Positions 6,510-14,288 of a DNA stretch of 15,426 nucleotides are shown piece after piece. Location of the stretch: contig CBFFYP010000092.1 of the NCBI GenBank assembly GCA_965646165.1, positions 1 through 15,426 of the forward strand, in the 5' to 3' direction. Numbering within the stretch: position 1 is the stretch's first letter; the number at the start of each line of letters is the position of its first letter. Made by a program: the position numbers and the translations under genes. Origin of the DNA: MGBC114844 sp910585855 (GTDB taxonomy: Bacteria; Bacillota; Clostridia; Lachnospirales; Lachnospiraceae). The notes under the pieces are model-generated. The model was not told the DNA's origin and made no database searches. It worked only from the letters and a program-made list of their open reading frames with translations.

Positions 6510-8322
6510 AGAAAATAACCAAACACAGCTAAACCATTATAAGATTCCGGGAATGAGAGGCCCAAGGAATCGTCAGGAAGTAGAAAAACCAAAAGATGGA
6601 AAAAAGACAATGAAACGGCTTCTTCAATATTTTTCATCTGAGCAGTATATGTTAATTACACTGTTTTTTTCTGTATTTCTCGTTGTTATTTGTTATATTA
6701 GTGTGCCCGGTCTGCAAAGTCAGGCGATTGATCGAATTGCAGAGGGAGCATTTAACCAACTGCCCAGAATACTTATTTTTATGCTGATTTTATATGGATT
6801 TCACTGTCTTGGCACATTGGTACAAAGTATTACCAGTGCCAAATTAAGCCAAAAAATCGTGCAACATATGAGAGAAGATCTATTTGATAAAATCGTAAAT
6901 CTTCCGATTCGTTATCTAGATTACCATTCCCATGGAGATATTATGAGTCGTATGACAAACGATGTGGAAAATATATCTAATACCATCGCTCAATCATTAA
7001 GTTCTTTGGTTTCCGGCATTTTTACTGTTATTGGAACGGTAATTATGATGATTTATTATTGTCCGCCGCTTGCTGCACTTTCTTGTTTTACTGTTATTCT
7101 CACTGTAACTGCAACAAAATTTCTATCTACACAGATGCGGAAATTTTTTCGAAAACGTCAGGTACTTTTAGGAAGTTTAAATGGTACAGTAGAGGAAATG
7201 GTAACTGGTTATCGAACAGTTGTTGCCTATAACCAGCAGTCAAAAATAATGGAAGAATTTAATCAGACATCCGATAAATTAACAAAAACAGGAATTGTTG
7301 CTGAAACTCTTGGCGGATCGATGGGACCGATTATGAATGTTATTAATAATATTGGCTTTGTAATTATTGCTGCATTTGGCGGATATTTTGCAATTCATGG
7401 AATCATTTCTATTGGAGTTATCTCTGCCTTTATTATCTATGCAAAACAATTTGGGCGTCCGATCGATGAATTAGCTCAAGTATATGGGCAGATTCAAACC
7501 GCTATCGCCGGTGCAGAGCGAGTATTTGAAATTTTAGATGAAGCAGACGAAGATAAATCTGGACAATCCGATATGAAACAGACAAAAGGCATCATTACTT
7601 TTGAACATGTCGATTTTTCTTATCAAGCAGGAAAACAGGTATTATATGATTTTAATTTAAAAGTGGAAGCCGGACAAAAAATCGCTTTAGTAGGAGCAAC
7701 AGGCAGCGGAAAAACTACGGTTGTCAATCTTTTAATGCGGTTTTATGAGATGGATCGAGGAAGAATTTTAATCGATGGAATTGATATTAAAGATATTTCC
7801 TGTACAGAACTTCGTAAAAATACAGCTATTGTTTTGCAGGATACCACACTTTTTACAGATACTGTACGAAATAATCTAAAATATTCCAATCTGTCAGCAA
7901 GTGATGCGCAAATGGAACAGGCAGCAAAAATCAGCTATTGTCACAAAATGATTCAGCATTTAAAAAACGGATATGATACATTACTTACAGGCGGCGGTGC
8001 AGGAATTTCTCAAGGGCAACGGCAGCTTCTTTCTATTGCACGAGCGTTTCTTGCCAATCCAAAAATTTTAATTTTAGATGAAGCAACCTCTAGTGTAGAT
8101 ACACGAACAGAAAAACATATTCAAGATGCTATGGTAAATTTAATGAAAGATCGCACAAGTTTAATTATTGCTCATCGGATTTCTACAATACAAGATGCTG
8201 ACTGTATTGTTGTTATGGATAGCGGACATATTTCCGAAATGGGAACTCACCAAGAATTGCTTGACAAAAAAGGAACATATTATGAACTCTATATGACACA
8301 ATTTGCTGGAAACCTTACCTAA
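6502..8322 (+). CDS. Heterodimeric multidrug-type ABC exporter, catalytic subunit
   Basis: A 606-residue half-transporter with a charged N-terminal tail of about 45 residues, six membrane helices and a C-terminal ATPase. Walker A is GATGSGKTT (Lys404). Walker B is ILILDE with catalytic Glu527. The switch histidine is His558 (IIAHRIST). Its signature, however, is ISQGQ (502-506) instead of LSGGQ. The non-standard signature would complete the degenerate site with the partner's Asp502/Gln533, while this subunit's Glu527/His558 pairs with the partner's LSGGQ to form the active site. Translation is coupled: the ATG overlaps the upstream stop, with AGGAGG eight nt before it. The gene looks intact. 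Transcription probably ends in the palindromic element at 8394-8568. Confidence 0.93.
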   Translation: MNKENNQTQLNHYKIPGMRGPRNRQEVEKPKDGKKTMKRLLQYFSSEQYMLITLFFSVFLVVICYISVPGLQSQAIDRIAEGAFNQLPRILIFMLILYGFHCLGTLVQSITSAKLSQKIVQHMREDLFDKIVNLPIRYLDYHSHGDIMSRMTNDVENISNTIAQSLSSLVSGIFTVIGTVIMMIYYCPPLAALSCFTVILTVTATKFLSTQMRKFFRKRQVLLGSLNGTVEEMVTGYRTVVAYNQQSKIMEEFNQTSDKLTKTGIVAETLGGSMGPIMNVINNIGFVIIAAFGGYFAIHGIISIGVISAFIIYAKQFGRPIDELAQVYGQIQTAIAGAERVFEILDEADEDKSGQSDMKQTKGIITFEHVDFSYQAGKQVLYDFNLKVEAGQKIALVGATGSGKTTVVNLLMRFYEMDRGRILIDGIDIKDISCTELRKNTAIVLQDTTLFTDTVRNNLKYSNLSASDAQMEQAAKISYCHKMIQHLKNGYDTLLTGGGAGISQGQRQLLSIARAFLANPKILILDEATSSVDTRTEKHIQDAMVNLMKDRTSLIIAHRISTIQDADCIVVMDSGHISEMGTHQELLDKKGTYYELYMTQFAGNLT

Positions 8323-8393
8323 ATAAACTTGCTACAGCCAAATATCTTATCTAAAAATTCTCCCTAACTGAAAAAAAGGACTTTTATTTTATT

Positions 8394-8568
8394 AGCGGAG
8401 GGGACGCTGAAATTGGAAGGTAGGTCTATTCCGGGCTCGCTCTCGCTTAGCATTTCCTCGTAGCGGACACTAAGGTGCTAAAATACAGCACCTTAGTGTC
8501 CGCTACGAGGAAATGCTAAGCGCAAGCGGGCTCGAAGCAGACTTTCCTTCGAATTTTAGCGTCCCCCC
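8394..8568. repeat. Large palindromic MITE-like element
   Basis: An inner perfect inverted repeat has 36-nt arms (8444-8479 and 8487-8522) around a 7-nt loop. Imperfect outer arms extend it to GGGGACGCT on the left (8400-8408) and its complement at about 8559-8567. The ten bases TTATTTTATT flank it directly at 8384-8393 and 8569-8578, as a target-site duplication would. It encodes no protein. Its GC-richness contrasts with the surrounding sequence. It separates two convergent operons and overlaps the stop region of the MalG-like gene. Alternatives are a giant bidirectional terminator or a cruciform-forming dispersed repeat. I cannot name a known family. Confidence 0.7.
8444..8522. terminator. 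Very stable hairpin, probable bidirectional terminator
   Basis: The 36-bp perfect stem with a 7-nt loop lies between the exporter stop (8322) and the MalG-like stop (8574), so transcripts from both sides run into it. No T-run directly follows the inner stem, so it is not a standard intrinsic terminator. Blocking or RNA-end protection is inferred from position and stability. Confidence 0.4.
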
Positions 8569-8573
8569 TTATT

Positions 8574-9437
8574 TTATTTAAGGACAGAATTACCAATTCC
8601 GTTTAGTAGTCCATCCTTGCAGGCAAGGAATACCAATAAAATCGGAATTAAAAATATAACACAACAGGCAAATACATTATTTTCAATTACTTCTTCTCCT
8701 TCTGATAAAATAACAGACAGAGGATACTGATATTGATTTTTTAAAAATAGAAGCGGCTGTTCTACCAAATTCCATGTATCAATCAAATTTAAAATAATCA
8801 AAGTATAAATGCCGTCCTTTATCTGAGGCAAAACAATAGAAAAAAAGATTTTAATATGTCCTGCACCATCCATTTTTGCGGCTTCTATACATTCCTTTGG
8901 TATATTCAGCATAAATTGATACAGTAAATATACTCCTAATGTTGTAAAGATATTTAGTAAAATAACAGAGCTGGTATGATTTAAAAGTTTGATTTGATCC
9001 AGTAAAAGTATCTGCGGCGATAACATAACCTGATATGGCAGCATCATAAAGACAATAATACCTAAAAATAAAATTTGTTTACATGGAAAATGTAATTTTG
9101 CAAAGGCATATGCTCCCAATGCAGATACCACAACTGTTCCAATAACAATAAAAATACTAATTTCTGCACTGTTCCAAAAATAATACCAGAAATTGGAATG
9201 ATTCCAAAAGGCATCTTTATACTGATCTAAAGAAATCTTTTTTGGAAAAAAAGAAAACTGCACATACTGAGAAACTTGATTTCCGTGTTCTGCCATTCCA
9301 TATCGACTGATAAATTCAGAAGAAGAAAGAAAAGAATTACAAAAAATAAATAATAAAAATAAAATTACTGGCAAAGTACAAATAAACATAAATAATAAAA
9401 TCAATCTTACCATCCACTTTTCTTTTTTACTCTTCAT
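8574..9437 (-). CDS. MalG-like carbohydrate ABC importer permease
   Basis: A 287-residue inner-membrane permease with six predicted helices (first at about residues 10-38, last near 255-275). The cytoplasmic EAA loop that contacts the ATPase is clear at residues 182-206: ECIEAAKMDGAG followed by IVLPQIK. Length and layout match the MalG/LacG type in sugar importers. It is the last gene of the operon and overlaps the upstream MalF-like gene by 11 nt. AGGAAGGAAA precedes the ATG. No ATPase gene is present, so a shared MsmX/MsmK-type ATPase encoded elsewhere is expected. The substrate is unknown; no sugar-processing enzyme is nearby. Confidence 0.88.
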   Translation of the reverse strand: MKSKKEKWMVRLILLFMFICTLPVILFLLFIFCNSFLSSSEFISRYGMAEHGNQVSQYVQFSFFPKKISLDQYKDAFWNHSNFWYYFWNSAEISIFIVIGTVVVSALGAYAFAKLHFPCKQILFLGIIVFMMLPYQVMLSPQILLLDQIKLLNHTSSVILLNIFTTLGVYLLYQFMLNIPKECIEAAKMDGAGHIKIFFSIVLPQIKDGIYTLIILNLIDTWNLVEQPLLFLKNQYQYPLSVILSEGEEVIENNVFACCVIFLIPILLVFLACKDGLLNGIGNSVLK

Positions 9438-10293
9438 TTTCCTTCCTCCCTCTTAAAAAAATAATATAAATCCATACGGAGAAAAAAAGAATAAGAAAAA
9501 AAGAGGCAGCAGAAAGTGCTCCATAGTCCATTGCATACAATCGATTATTCATAAAATTCTGCAGCATATAAACAGATTCATGAGGATACTTTCCAAACAG
9601 CAGATAAGATTCACGGAATATTTTAAAAACTGCTGTTACCCCAAGTGAACCAACAAATAAAAGAAAACTTTTTATCTGAGGAAATATAATTTGAAAAAGA
9701 ATCCGAACTGCACCAGCACCGTCTAATTTCGCACTTTCTATTGTTTCTTCTGCTACTCCATTAATTCCTCCATATAAAACAATCATACAATATCCATAGT
9801 TTTTCCAAAGATAAATTCCTATTAAAATCCAAAAATCATACTTTGAATATAAAAAAGAAATACTTTCTTTTCCGCTTTCTGTCAATACTTTATTCCATAC
9901 TCCATATGTTTCTAAAAAAATTTTAAAAATAACAGTAATAACGGCGGAAGGAAGCAGCATTGGAAGTAAATGAAATAAAAACAGGGCGGAAATCCATCTG
10001 CTATTTCGCTTTTTTAAAAATTGCATACTTAGAGCAACTGCCAAAGATAAAAGAAAAAGAAACGGCAATGCTGCCAGAAAAAAAAGCAGCATATTTTTTA
10101 CCGATAAAATAAAAGAACCCGACTGAAACAACTTTTGATATTCATAAAGTCCTATAAACTCTCCGTTTCTTTTCCAAAAACTTCCCTTTATTGTTACTGC
10201 CAGCGGAATACAAATAAAAAGAAAACCTCCAGCCAAAAATGGCAATAAAAAGAACAGAGCTATTTTATTATATTTATTTCTTTTCTTCTTCAC
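9427..10293 (-). CDS. MalF-like carbohydrate ABC importer permease
   Basis: An inner-membrane permease of 288 residues from the GTG at 10293, with six predicted helices. The EAA-type loop is present but reads ETIESAKLDGAG, with Ser in place of the first Ala, followed by IIFPQIK. I prefer the GTG at 10293 because AAGGAG lies nine nt upstream. A longer frame from a TTG at 10314 has no ribosome site and would only add seven charged residues. With GTG the overlap with the upstream gene is 20 nt. It pairs with the MalG-like protein as the two-subunit channel. Substrate unknown. Confidence 0.86.
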   Translation of the reverse strand: MKKKRNKYNKIALFFLLPFLAGGFLFICIPLAVTIKGSFWKRNGEFIGLYEYQKLFQSGSFILSVKNMLLFFLAALPFLFLLSLAVALSMQFLKKRNSRWISALFLFHLLPMLLPSAVITVIFKIFLETYGVWNKVLTESGKESISFLYSKYDFWILIGIYLWKNYGYCMIVLYGGINGVAEETIESAKLDGAGAVRILFQIIFPQIKSFLLFVGSLGVTAVFKIFRESYLLFGKYPHESVYMLQNFMNNRLYAMDYGALSAASFFLILFFSVWIYIIFLRGRKENEE

Positions 10294-11047
10294 TTTCGCT
10301 CTCTCCTTCCTCAAGCAGCTTTACCTGAATCCCCTCATATAAACCTACTGTTTTTGTATCTGCCACAATGTCAGCCAAAATGGTATTGCCAATAGCTGCC
10401 TCTATTCCATTTGTTTCTAAAATCATCACTGGCATCGATTGAATCGATAAAGCAATTCCCCATACTTTAGGAATCTTCTCTATTACATAAATTCTTGAAC
10501 TCTCTGTTGGAGTCTTTGGCTTTATCACTGCACTATATGGGATTACTGACTCTCTCTGTATTCCCATATAGCTGACTACTACCATAATCTGTTCTTCCTC
10601 TGCCCACCTATTAGAGTCTGTTTCTACCCTTGCTTCCATCATATATCCGCCTGTTTCCAAATTTTTTACGACAGAAATTTCTAATCCCTGTTTTCCCTCA
10701 CCTTTTACATAATAAGGAATCAGTTGTCCTGACTCTGTTATCTGATTTTCCAAATAAACTGGATAAATCCATACCTCACCGTTTTTTGCATATTCTGCCT
10801 CTTCCCCCATCTCCCATTGGATTACACCACCATCTGATGTTTCTTGATAGACTGCCATATATTCTTTCTTATATGGCAGCCTCTTTTTTACAGGATGTAT
10901 CACTGTAACTGAAAGTAAATTCCGCTTATAATTTTTTTGAGAAATTATTGTCATTCCTGCTGCAACAAGGAAAAAAAGCAACAGCAGCAAAACTGGCATA
11001 GTTACTCTTTTTTTGTTTCTGCCCTTGTCTTTTGTCTGTTTTCGCAT
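10274..11047 (-). CDS. Single-pass membrane protein resembling an efflux adaptor C-terminal region
   Basis: A 257-residue protein with a lysine/arginine-rich start, one membrane helix at about residues 15-36, and the rest outside the cell. Residues about 168-245 (VIPYSAVI, then RIYVIEK, WGI, ILETNGIEAAI, and VGLYEGIQVKL) resemble the C-terminal part of membrane-fusion/RND-type periplasmic adaptors as I know them. No long coiled-coil hairpin is visible, so it is shorter or more diverged than a working adaptor. The C-terminus is a run of Glu/Lys. It sits between the solute-binding protein and permease genes. GGGAGAG precedes the ATG. Function unknown; the adaptor similarity is by eye and needs a profile search. 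Confidence 0.75.
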   Translation of the reverse strand: MRKQTKDKGRNKKRVTMPVLLLLLFFLVAAGMTIISQKNYKRNLLSVTVIHPVKKRLPYKKEYMAVYQETSDGGVIQWEMGEEAEYAKNGEVWIYPVYLENQITESGQLIPYYVKGEGKQGLEISVVKNLETGGYMMEARVETDSNRWAEEEQIMVVVSYMGIQRESVIPYSAVIKPKTPTESSRIYVIEKIPKVWGIALSIQSMPVMILETNGIEAAIGNTILADIVADTKTVGLYEGIQVKLLEEGESESEEEKK

Positions 11048-11110
11048 TCGTCTTCTCTCCCTCTTGTTTTTTATCTGTTATCACCTACAATACTATCTGC
11101 TCTTACGTGA

Positions 11111-12460
11111 TCATTCCCTCAAATAAATATCCAATCTGCTGCACATCTGCTGATAACAATCTTCAAAATCCGCCGTTTCATTGATGTAATCTATCATTGT
11201 TTCTGCAAAAATTTTTTCTTCATCTGGAGAAACTAAGCTTGCAGAATCAATTTGTGTCATCTGTTCTCTTAATCTTTTCCTAAAATCCTCTGACATAGGC
11301 AAAACTTGTTTTGAACTATTTCCCATTGTTACTTCTGTTATATTGCATAACTCTTGAAATTGATTTTCAAAATTATTCTGATTAATTGGAACTCCTGTAT
11401 CGTATACTACTCCCAATTTATAAAAATTATAATCCATTATATAACGCAGTAATTGATAGGCTTGTTCCTGATTATCACTTTTGGCACTGACAAATCCAAA
11501 ATCACGAACAGTTGCATGAAATTTTCCCGGAGATTCAGAAGGGATAAAAGCATAATTAATTGTTATATCAAATAATGCCTCATAGGCATATTCCTGCCTG
11601 CGTACATTTGCAGCCGGATTTCCATTCAATAGCTGATAACCTGTTAAAAGTGCGGATTTTTGACCTGAATTTTTCATCTCATCAAACTTTTCCTTCCATT
11701 CTTTTTGACCAGCTTTAATAAAATCACATAATATTTGTATTTTTTCTTTATCTGCCGTTATCTGCGAACCATCCGTTAAATGCAATCCACTTACATGATA
11801 AGCATATAAAAGATTTTCTTCTGCAGAACCGAAAGGAAAACATAACCCAAGCCGTATTTCCTCTGAATCATGTAAAATCTCCTGACAGGTGAGCAAATCT
11901 TTATAAAATGTATAACAATCCGTCTGATCTGTTACAACATTTCCGCATAAATCCTCCACTGCCTCTCTCACCACTACAAATCCCAAATCATATGTAATCG
12001 GTAAAACATACTGTTTCCCTTCGATTTTTCCTGCATCCACTACAACTTCATAATAATTTTGGCTTTGATACTGCTGATCCTGATTAAAATATTGCGTTAA
12101 ATCCAAGCAAACCCCTTTTGACGCTAAACTTTTTATATTCAGTGAAGATGTATTTCCACATAACACTACATCTGCACCACTTGCTGCCATTCCCTCTGCA
12201 ACATATTGTTTTGCCAACTCTTCCTCTGTATCAAAAACATGTAAATCAATTTCAGTTTTACTGGTTTTCTGGTACTCTTCCAAAGCAAACTGATAAAACG
12301 GATTTTCTTTTGCAAAATAGACAACAAGCGTATTTTCACTATTCAAAGAATTACTAACAGATATTTCAGAATCCCTGTTCTCTTTTCCACAAGCACTCAA
12401 TCCTACCATACACAATATACCAATACATACTGCCTTAAAATAAAATTTACGTTTTCTCAT
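11111..12460 (-). CDS. ABC importer solute-binding lipoprotein, family 1 type
   Basis: A 449-residue extracellular binding protein anchored to the membrane by lipid. The signal peptide is MRKRK, a hydrophobic stretch, then lipobox LSAC with lipidated Cys24. The mature part has the two-lobe bacterial solute-binding layout, with early TLVVYFAKENPFYQ, a D-V-V-L-C strand and later YVLPITYDLGFVV. Length is normal for oligosaccharide-binding members. It is the first gene of the operon. AAGGGGTG lies seven nt before the ATG. It should deliver substrate to the MalF/MalG-like pair. The ligand cannot be told from sequence. Confidence 0.88.
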   Translation of the reverse strand: MRKRKFYFKAVCIGILCMVGLSACGKENRDSEISVSNSLNSENTLVVYFAKENPFYQFALEEYQKTSKTEIDLHVFDTEEELAKQYVAEGMAASGADVVLCGNTSSLNIKSLASKGVCLDLTQYFNQDQQYQSQNYYEVVVDAGKIEGKQYVLPITYDLGFVVVREAVEDLCGNVVTDQTDCYTFYKDLLTCQEILHDSEEIRLGLCFPFGSAEENLLYAYHVSGLHLTDGSQITADKEKIQILCDFIKAGQKEWKEKFDEMKNSGQKSALLTGYQLLNGNPAANVRRQEYAYEALFDITINYAFIPSESPGKFHATVRDFGFVSAKSDNQEQAYQLLRYIMDYNFYKLGVVYDTGVPINQNNFENQFQELCNITEVTMGNSSKQVLPMSEDFRKRLREQMTQIDSASLVSPDEEKIFAETMIDYINETADFEDCYQQMCSRLDIYLRE

Positions 12461-12488
12461 GACACTGCACCCCTTTTACTCTATATTT

Positions 12489-12516
12489 TCTTAAATTAAT
12501 CCATCAAATCGAATTA
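12489..12516 (-). promoter_or_regulatory. Possible promoter of the solute-binding protein operon
   Basis: On the minus strand TTGATG, a 16-nt spacer and TATAGA lie about 30-55 nt before the lipoprotein ATG. Each box matches four of six consensus bases, so it is only a fair candidate. Farther upstream, at about 12527-12534 on the same strand, an orphan AAAGGAGG ribosome site is followed by no usable start codon. Confidence 0.35.
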
Positions 12517-12561
12517 CTTTTCCTCCTTTCTGTTTTTTTATACTCATAGCTTTTTGACTTT

Positions 12562-12725
12562 ACCGGACGCCAGATTCGGTTTGCTAGTATTCTCTGCCAA
12601 CTCCGATCTCCAAAACGTAAGAAAGTCTAAAACTTCTTCATTTTCATTCATCCAACCGGACGAACCGGGGCGCAATTCGCCCTCACTACAAGCGAAACAT
12701 GGCTGATGTAAGAAAGGATTTCATC
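12562..12725 (-). repeat. Dispersed intergenic repeat, copy B (inverted)
   Basis: On the minus strand this repeats the order seen at 111-268: CTTTCTTACATC block, 34-nt GC-rich double-hairpin core (12649-12682, identical to the core at 151-184), AGACTTTCTTAC block, and the CTGGCGTCCGG end. It lies just upstream of the solute-binding protein operon and ends 102 nt before its start codon. Confidence 0.8.
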
Positions 12726-12736
12726 AAGCACAAGGT

Positions 12737-12893
12737 AAAACCTTTCCGTATGCCCATTCCGTTTCCGCTGTCATACGGGCGAATTGCGCCTCGGTTCGTC
12801 CGGTTGGATGCACCAATAGAAAGAAGCCTTAGAACTCTCTGCTTTTTGAAGATCGGAACAGCAGGACGTCTACCGTTTTGGCATCTGGCGTCC
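12737..12893 (+). repeat. Dispersed intergenic repeat, copy C
   Basis: The core at 12777-12810 differs from the other two by one base (CCTC for CCCC) by eye; the flanks are more diverged but end in the same CTGGCGTCC. It is head to head with copy B, so GGACGCCAGAT (12565-12575) and ATCTGGCGTCC (12883-12893) form perfect outer inverted repeats. A 75-codon frame starting at 12699 runs through it but has no ribosome site and is not kept in the other copies. Confidence 0.75.
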
Positions 12894-13058
12894 TCCCTTC
12901 CAAAAACTTCAGAAGCTATAAACTAACTTTCTTTATTATAACGCCTTTTTTTCCATTATTTTTTACCTATCATAAGTAAACGTATTTTTGTAATAAAATC
13001 AAATTTTTTCTATTTATGGTTAATTCTTTTCCATATTAGAAAATCCTTTTCTTTTTCT

Positions 13059-13222
13059 TTACTCCAAATATAAAATTCCTATACAACCTATCAAACCACT
13101 AAAAAAAATTCCTGCTGCCAGCAAACTATTTTTCCAAAATATTGTCTTAATATCCAAAACAGATTTATCAGAAAGGTTTTCTAAAGCCCTAACTATTTCT
13201 AAAAATTCACTTTTATAATCAC
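13059..13222 (-). pseudogene. 3' remnant of an unknown membrane-anchored protein gene
   Basis: An open frame of 54 codons runs on the minus strand from the left edge of the IS element to a TAA at 13059-13061. The product ends with a membrane helix (SLLAAGIFFSGLIGCIGIL) and a short tail, preceded by an amphipathic stretch (EFLEIVRALENLSDKS). There is no start codon or ribosome site, and a stop occurs just inside the IS, so this is the tail of a gene cut by the insertion. I did not find its front part on the far side of the IS pair. The family is not recognised. Confidence 0.55.
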
Positions 13223-13268
13223 CACTTTACAACTTTTTGAAAAAAATAACGCACAAGGCACTTTTTTA

Positions 13269-13335
13269 TGTATAATAAGTTTGCACACTAAATCATACGA
13301 AAGAAAGTGACCTTGTACGTTAAACTTATTATACA
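13269..13335. repeat. 14-bp inverted repeat around the transposase start (copy 1)
   Basis: TGTATAATAAGTTT (13269-13282) and AAACTTATTATACA (13322-13335) are perfectly complementary and 39 nt apart. The same pairing is largely kept in copy 2 (about 14955-15025). The left arm contains the TATAAT of a possible transposase promoter, and the right arm covers the first codons. Folding of read-through RNA could hide the start region, a known way to limit transposase expression in other IS families. Confidence 0.5.
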
Positions 13336-14288
13336 ACAAAAATAACCTGATTGGTAGGCTGTACCGTTATTCTTATATTTATTTTAAAACTTTTTCTGCA
13401 CCAACTATTGAAACCCTGTTTCTGCTGGTGTTATCTATCCTTGCGATGGAATCAGCGGATTCCATCCGATCACTGTATAGACATTTTTTGTCCGGGATTA
13501 CAAAAAAATCGCTGAATGTATTTTATTATGCATGTTCTTATGCGAAAGCTGATTATTCCAAGTTCATGAATGTTACTGCAGCCATGGCACTAAAGCTTAT
13601 ACCTGAAAAACTACAGTCACAGCCTGTCTTTCTTTGTATGGATGATACCATGGTTTCAAAGTTTGGCAAAAAATTGGAAGAGGTATCAAAGCTTTTTGAC
13701 CATGCAGCACATAATGGTTCGAATTATCTTAACGGTCACTGTTTTGTGAGCCTGATGCTCTGCGTCCCGGTGTGGAATAAGGGCAGGTTCCGCTATCTTT
13801 CTGTCCCACTCGAATACCGTATGTGGCAGAAGAAGGAATCCAAGCTGGAACTAGCCGCATCTATGGTGCGCCAGGTAATGCAGGAATTCAGCCGCAAGAA
13901 AAATGTTATCCTCCTTTGTGACAGCTGGTATGTAAAAAAAGATCGAGTCTGTATCGTGGATGAATACAAAAATCTAAACCTTATAGGGAATGCTAGGTCG
14001 GATTCTGTCCTGTATGACCTTCCGCCACAGCCGACTGGAAAGAGAGGGTGACCTGCATCACATGGGAAAAAGCTATCTATACAGGACGATTTTGTATTGT
14101 CCAGCGAAAAGATTGGCGATTACTATATGGCAGTACGTCATGTACTTACCAATATCTTTGAAAAAAGGAAAGTCCTTGCATATGTAACATCCCCGGAAAA
14201 AAACGCTGGAACTAGAAGGCTGTTTTTCAGCACAGTCTTTCCAAAACAGCTGGAAATTTTCTGCGCATGGCAGGAAAAATCCCCGCTT
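13317..14288 (+). pseudogene. DDE transposase, copy 1, inactivated
   Basis: The frame matches copy 2 residue by residue, but the start is ACG (13317) where copy 2 has ATG. An in-frame TGA at 14049-14051 interrupts it after GKRG, where Arg (CGA) would be the simplest ancestor. The same frame then continues (SSEKIGDYYMAVRHVL...) to the junction at about 14288, and the C-terminal part, including any final catalytic glutamate, is lost. Motifs include FLCMDDTMVSKFG and ILLCDSWY, likely the first two acidic residues of a DDE nuclease of the IS4/IS701-like type. The family is tentative. No functional product is expected. Confidence 0.75.

Noticed and set aside
12699..12926. 75-codon plus-strand frame (starts MADVRKDF)
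   Set aside because: It spans the junction of repeat copies B and C. It shares a few residues with the frame at the left edge only because the DNA repeat is shared, and there is no ribosome site.
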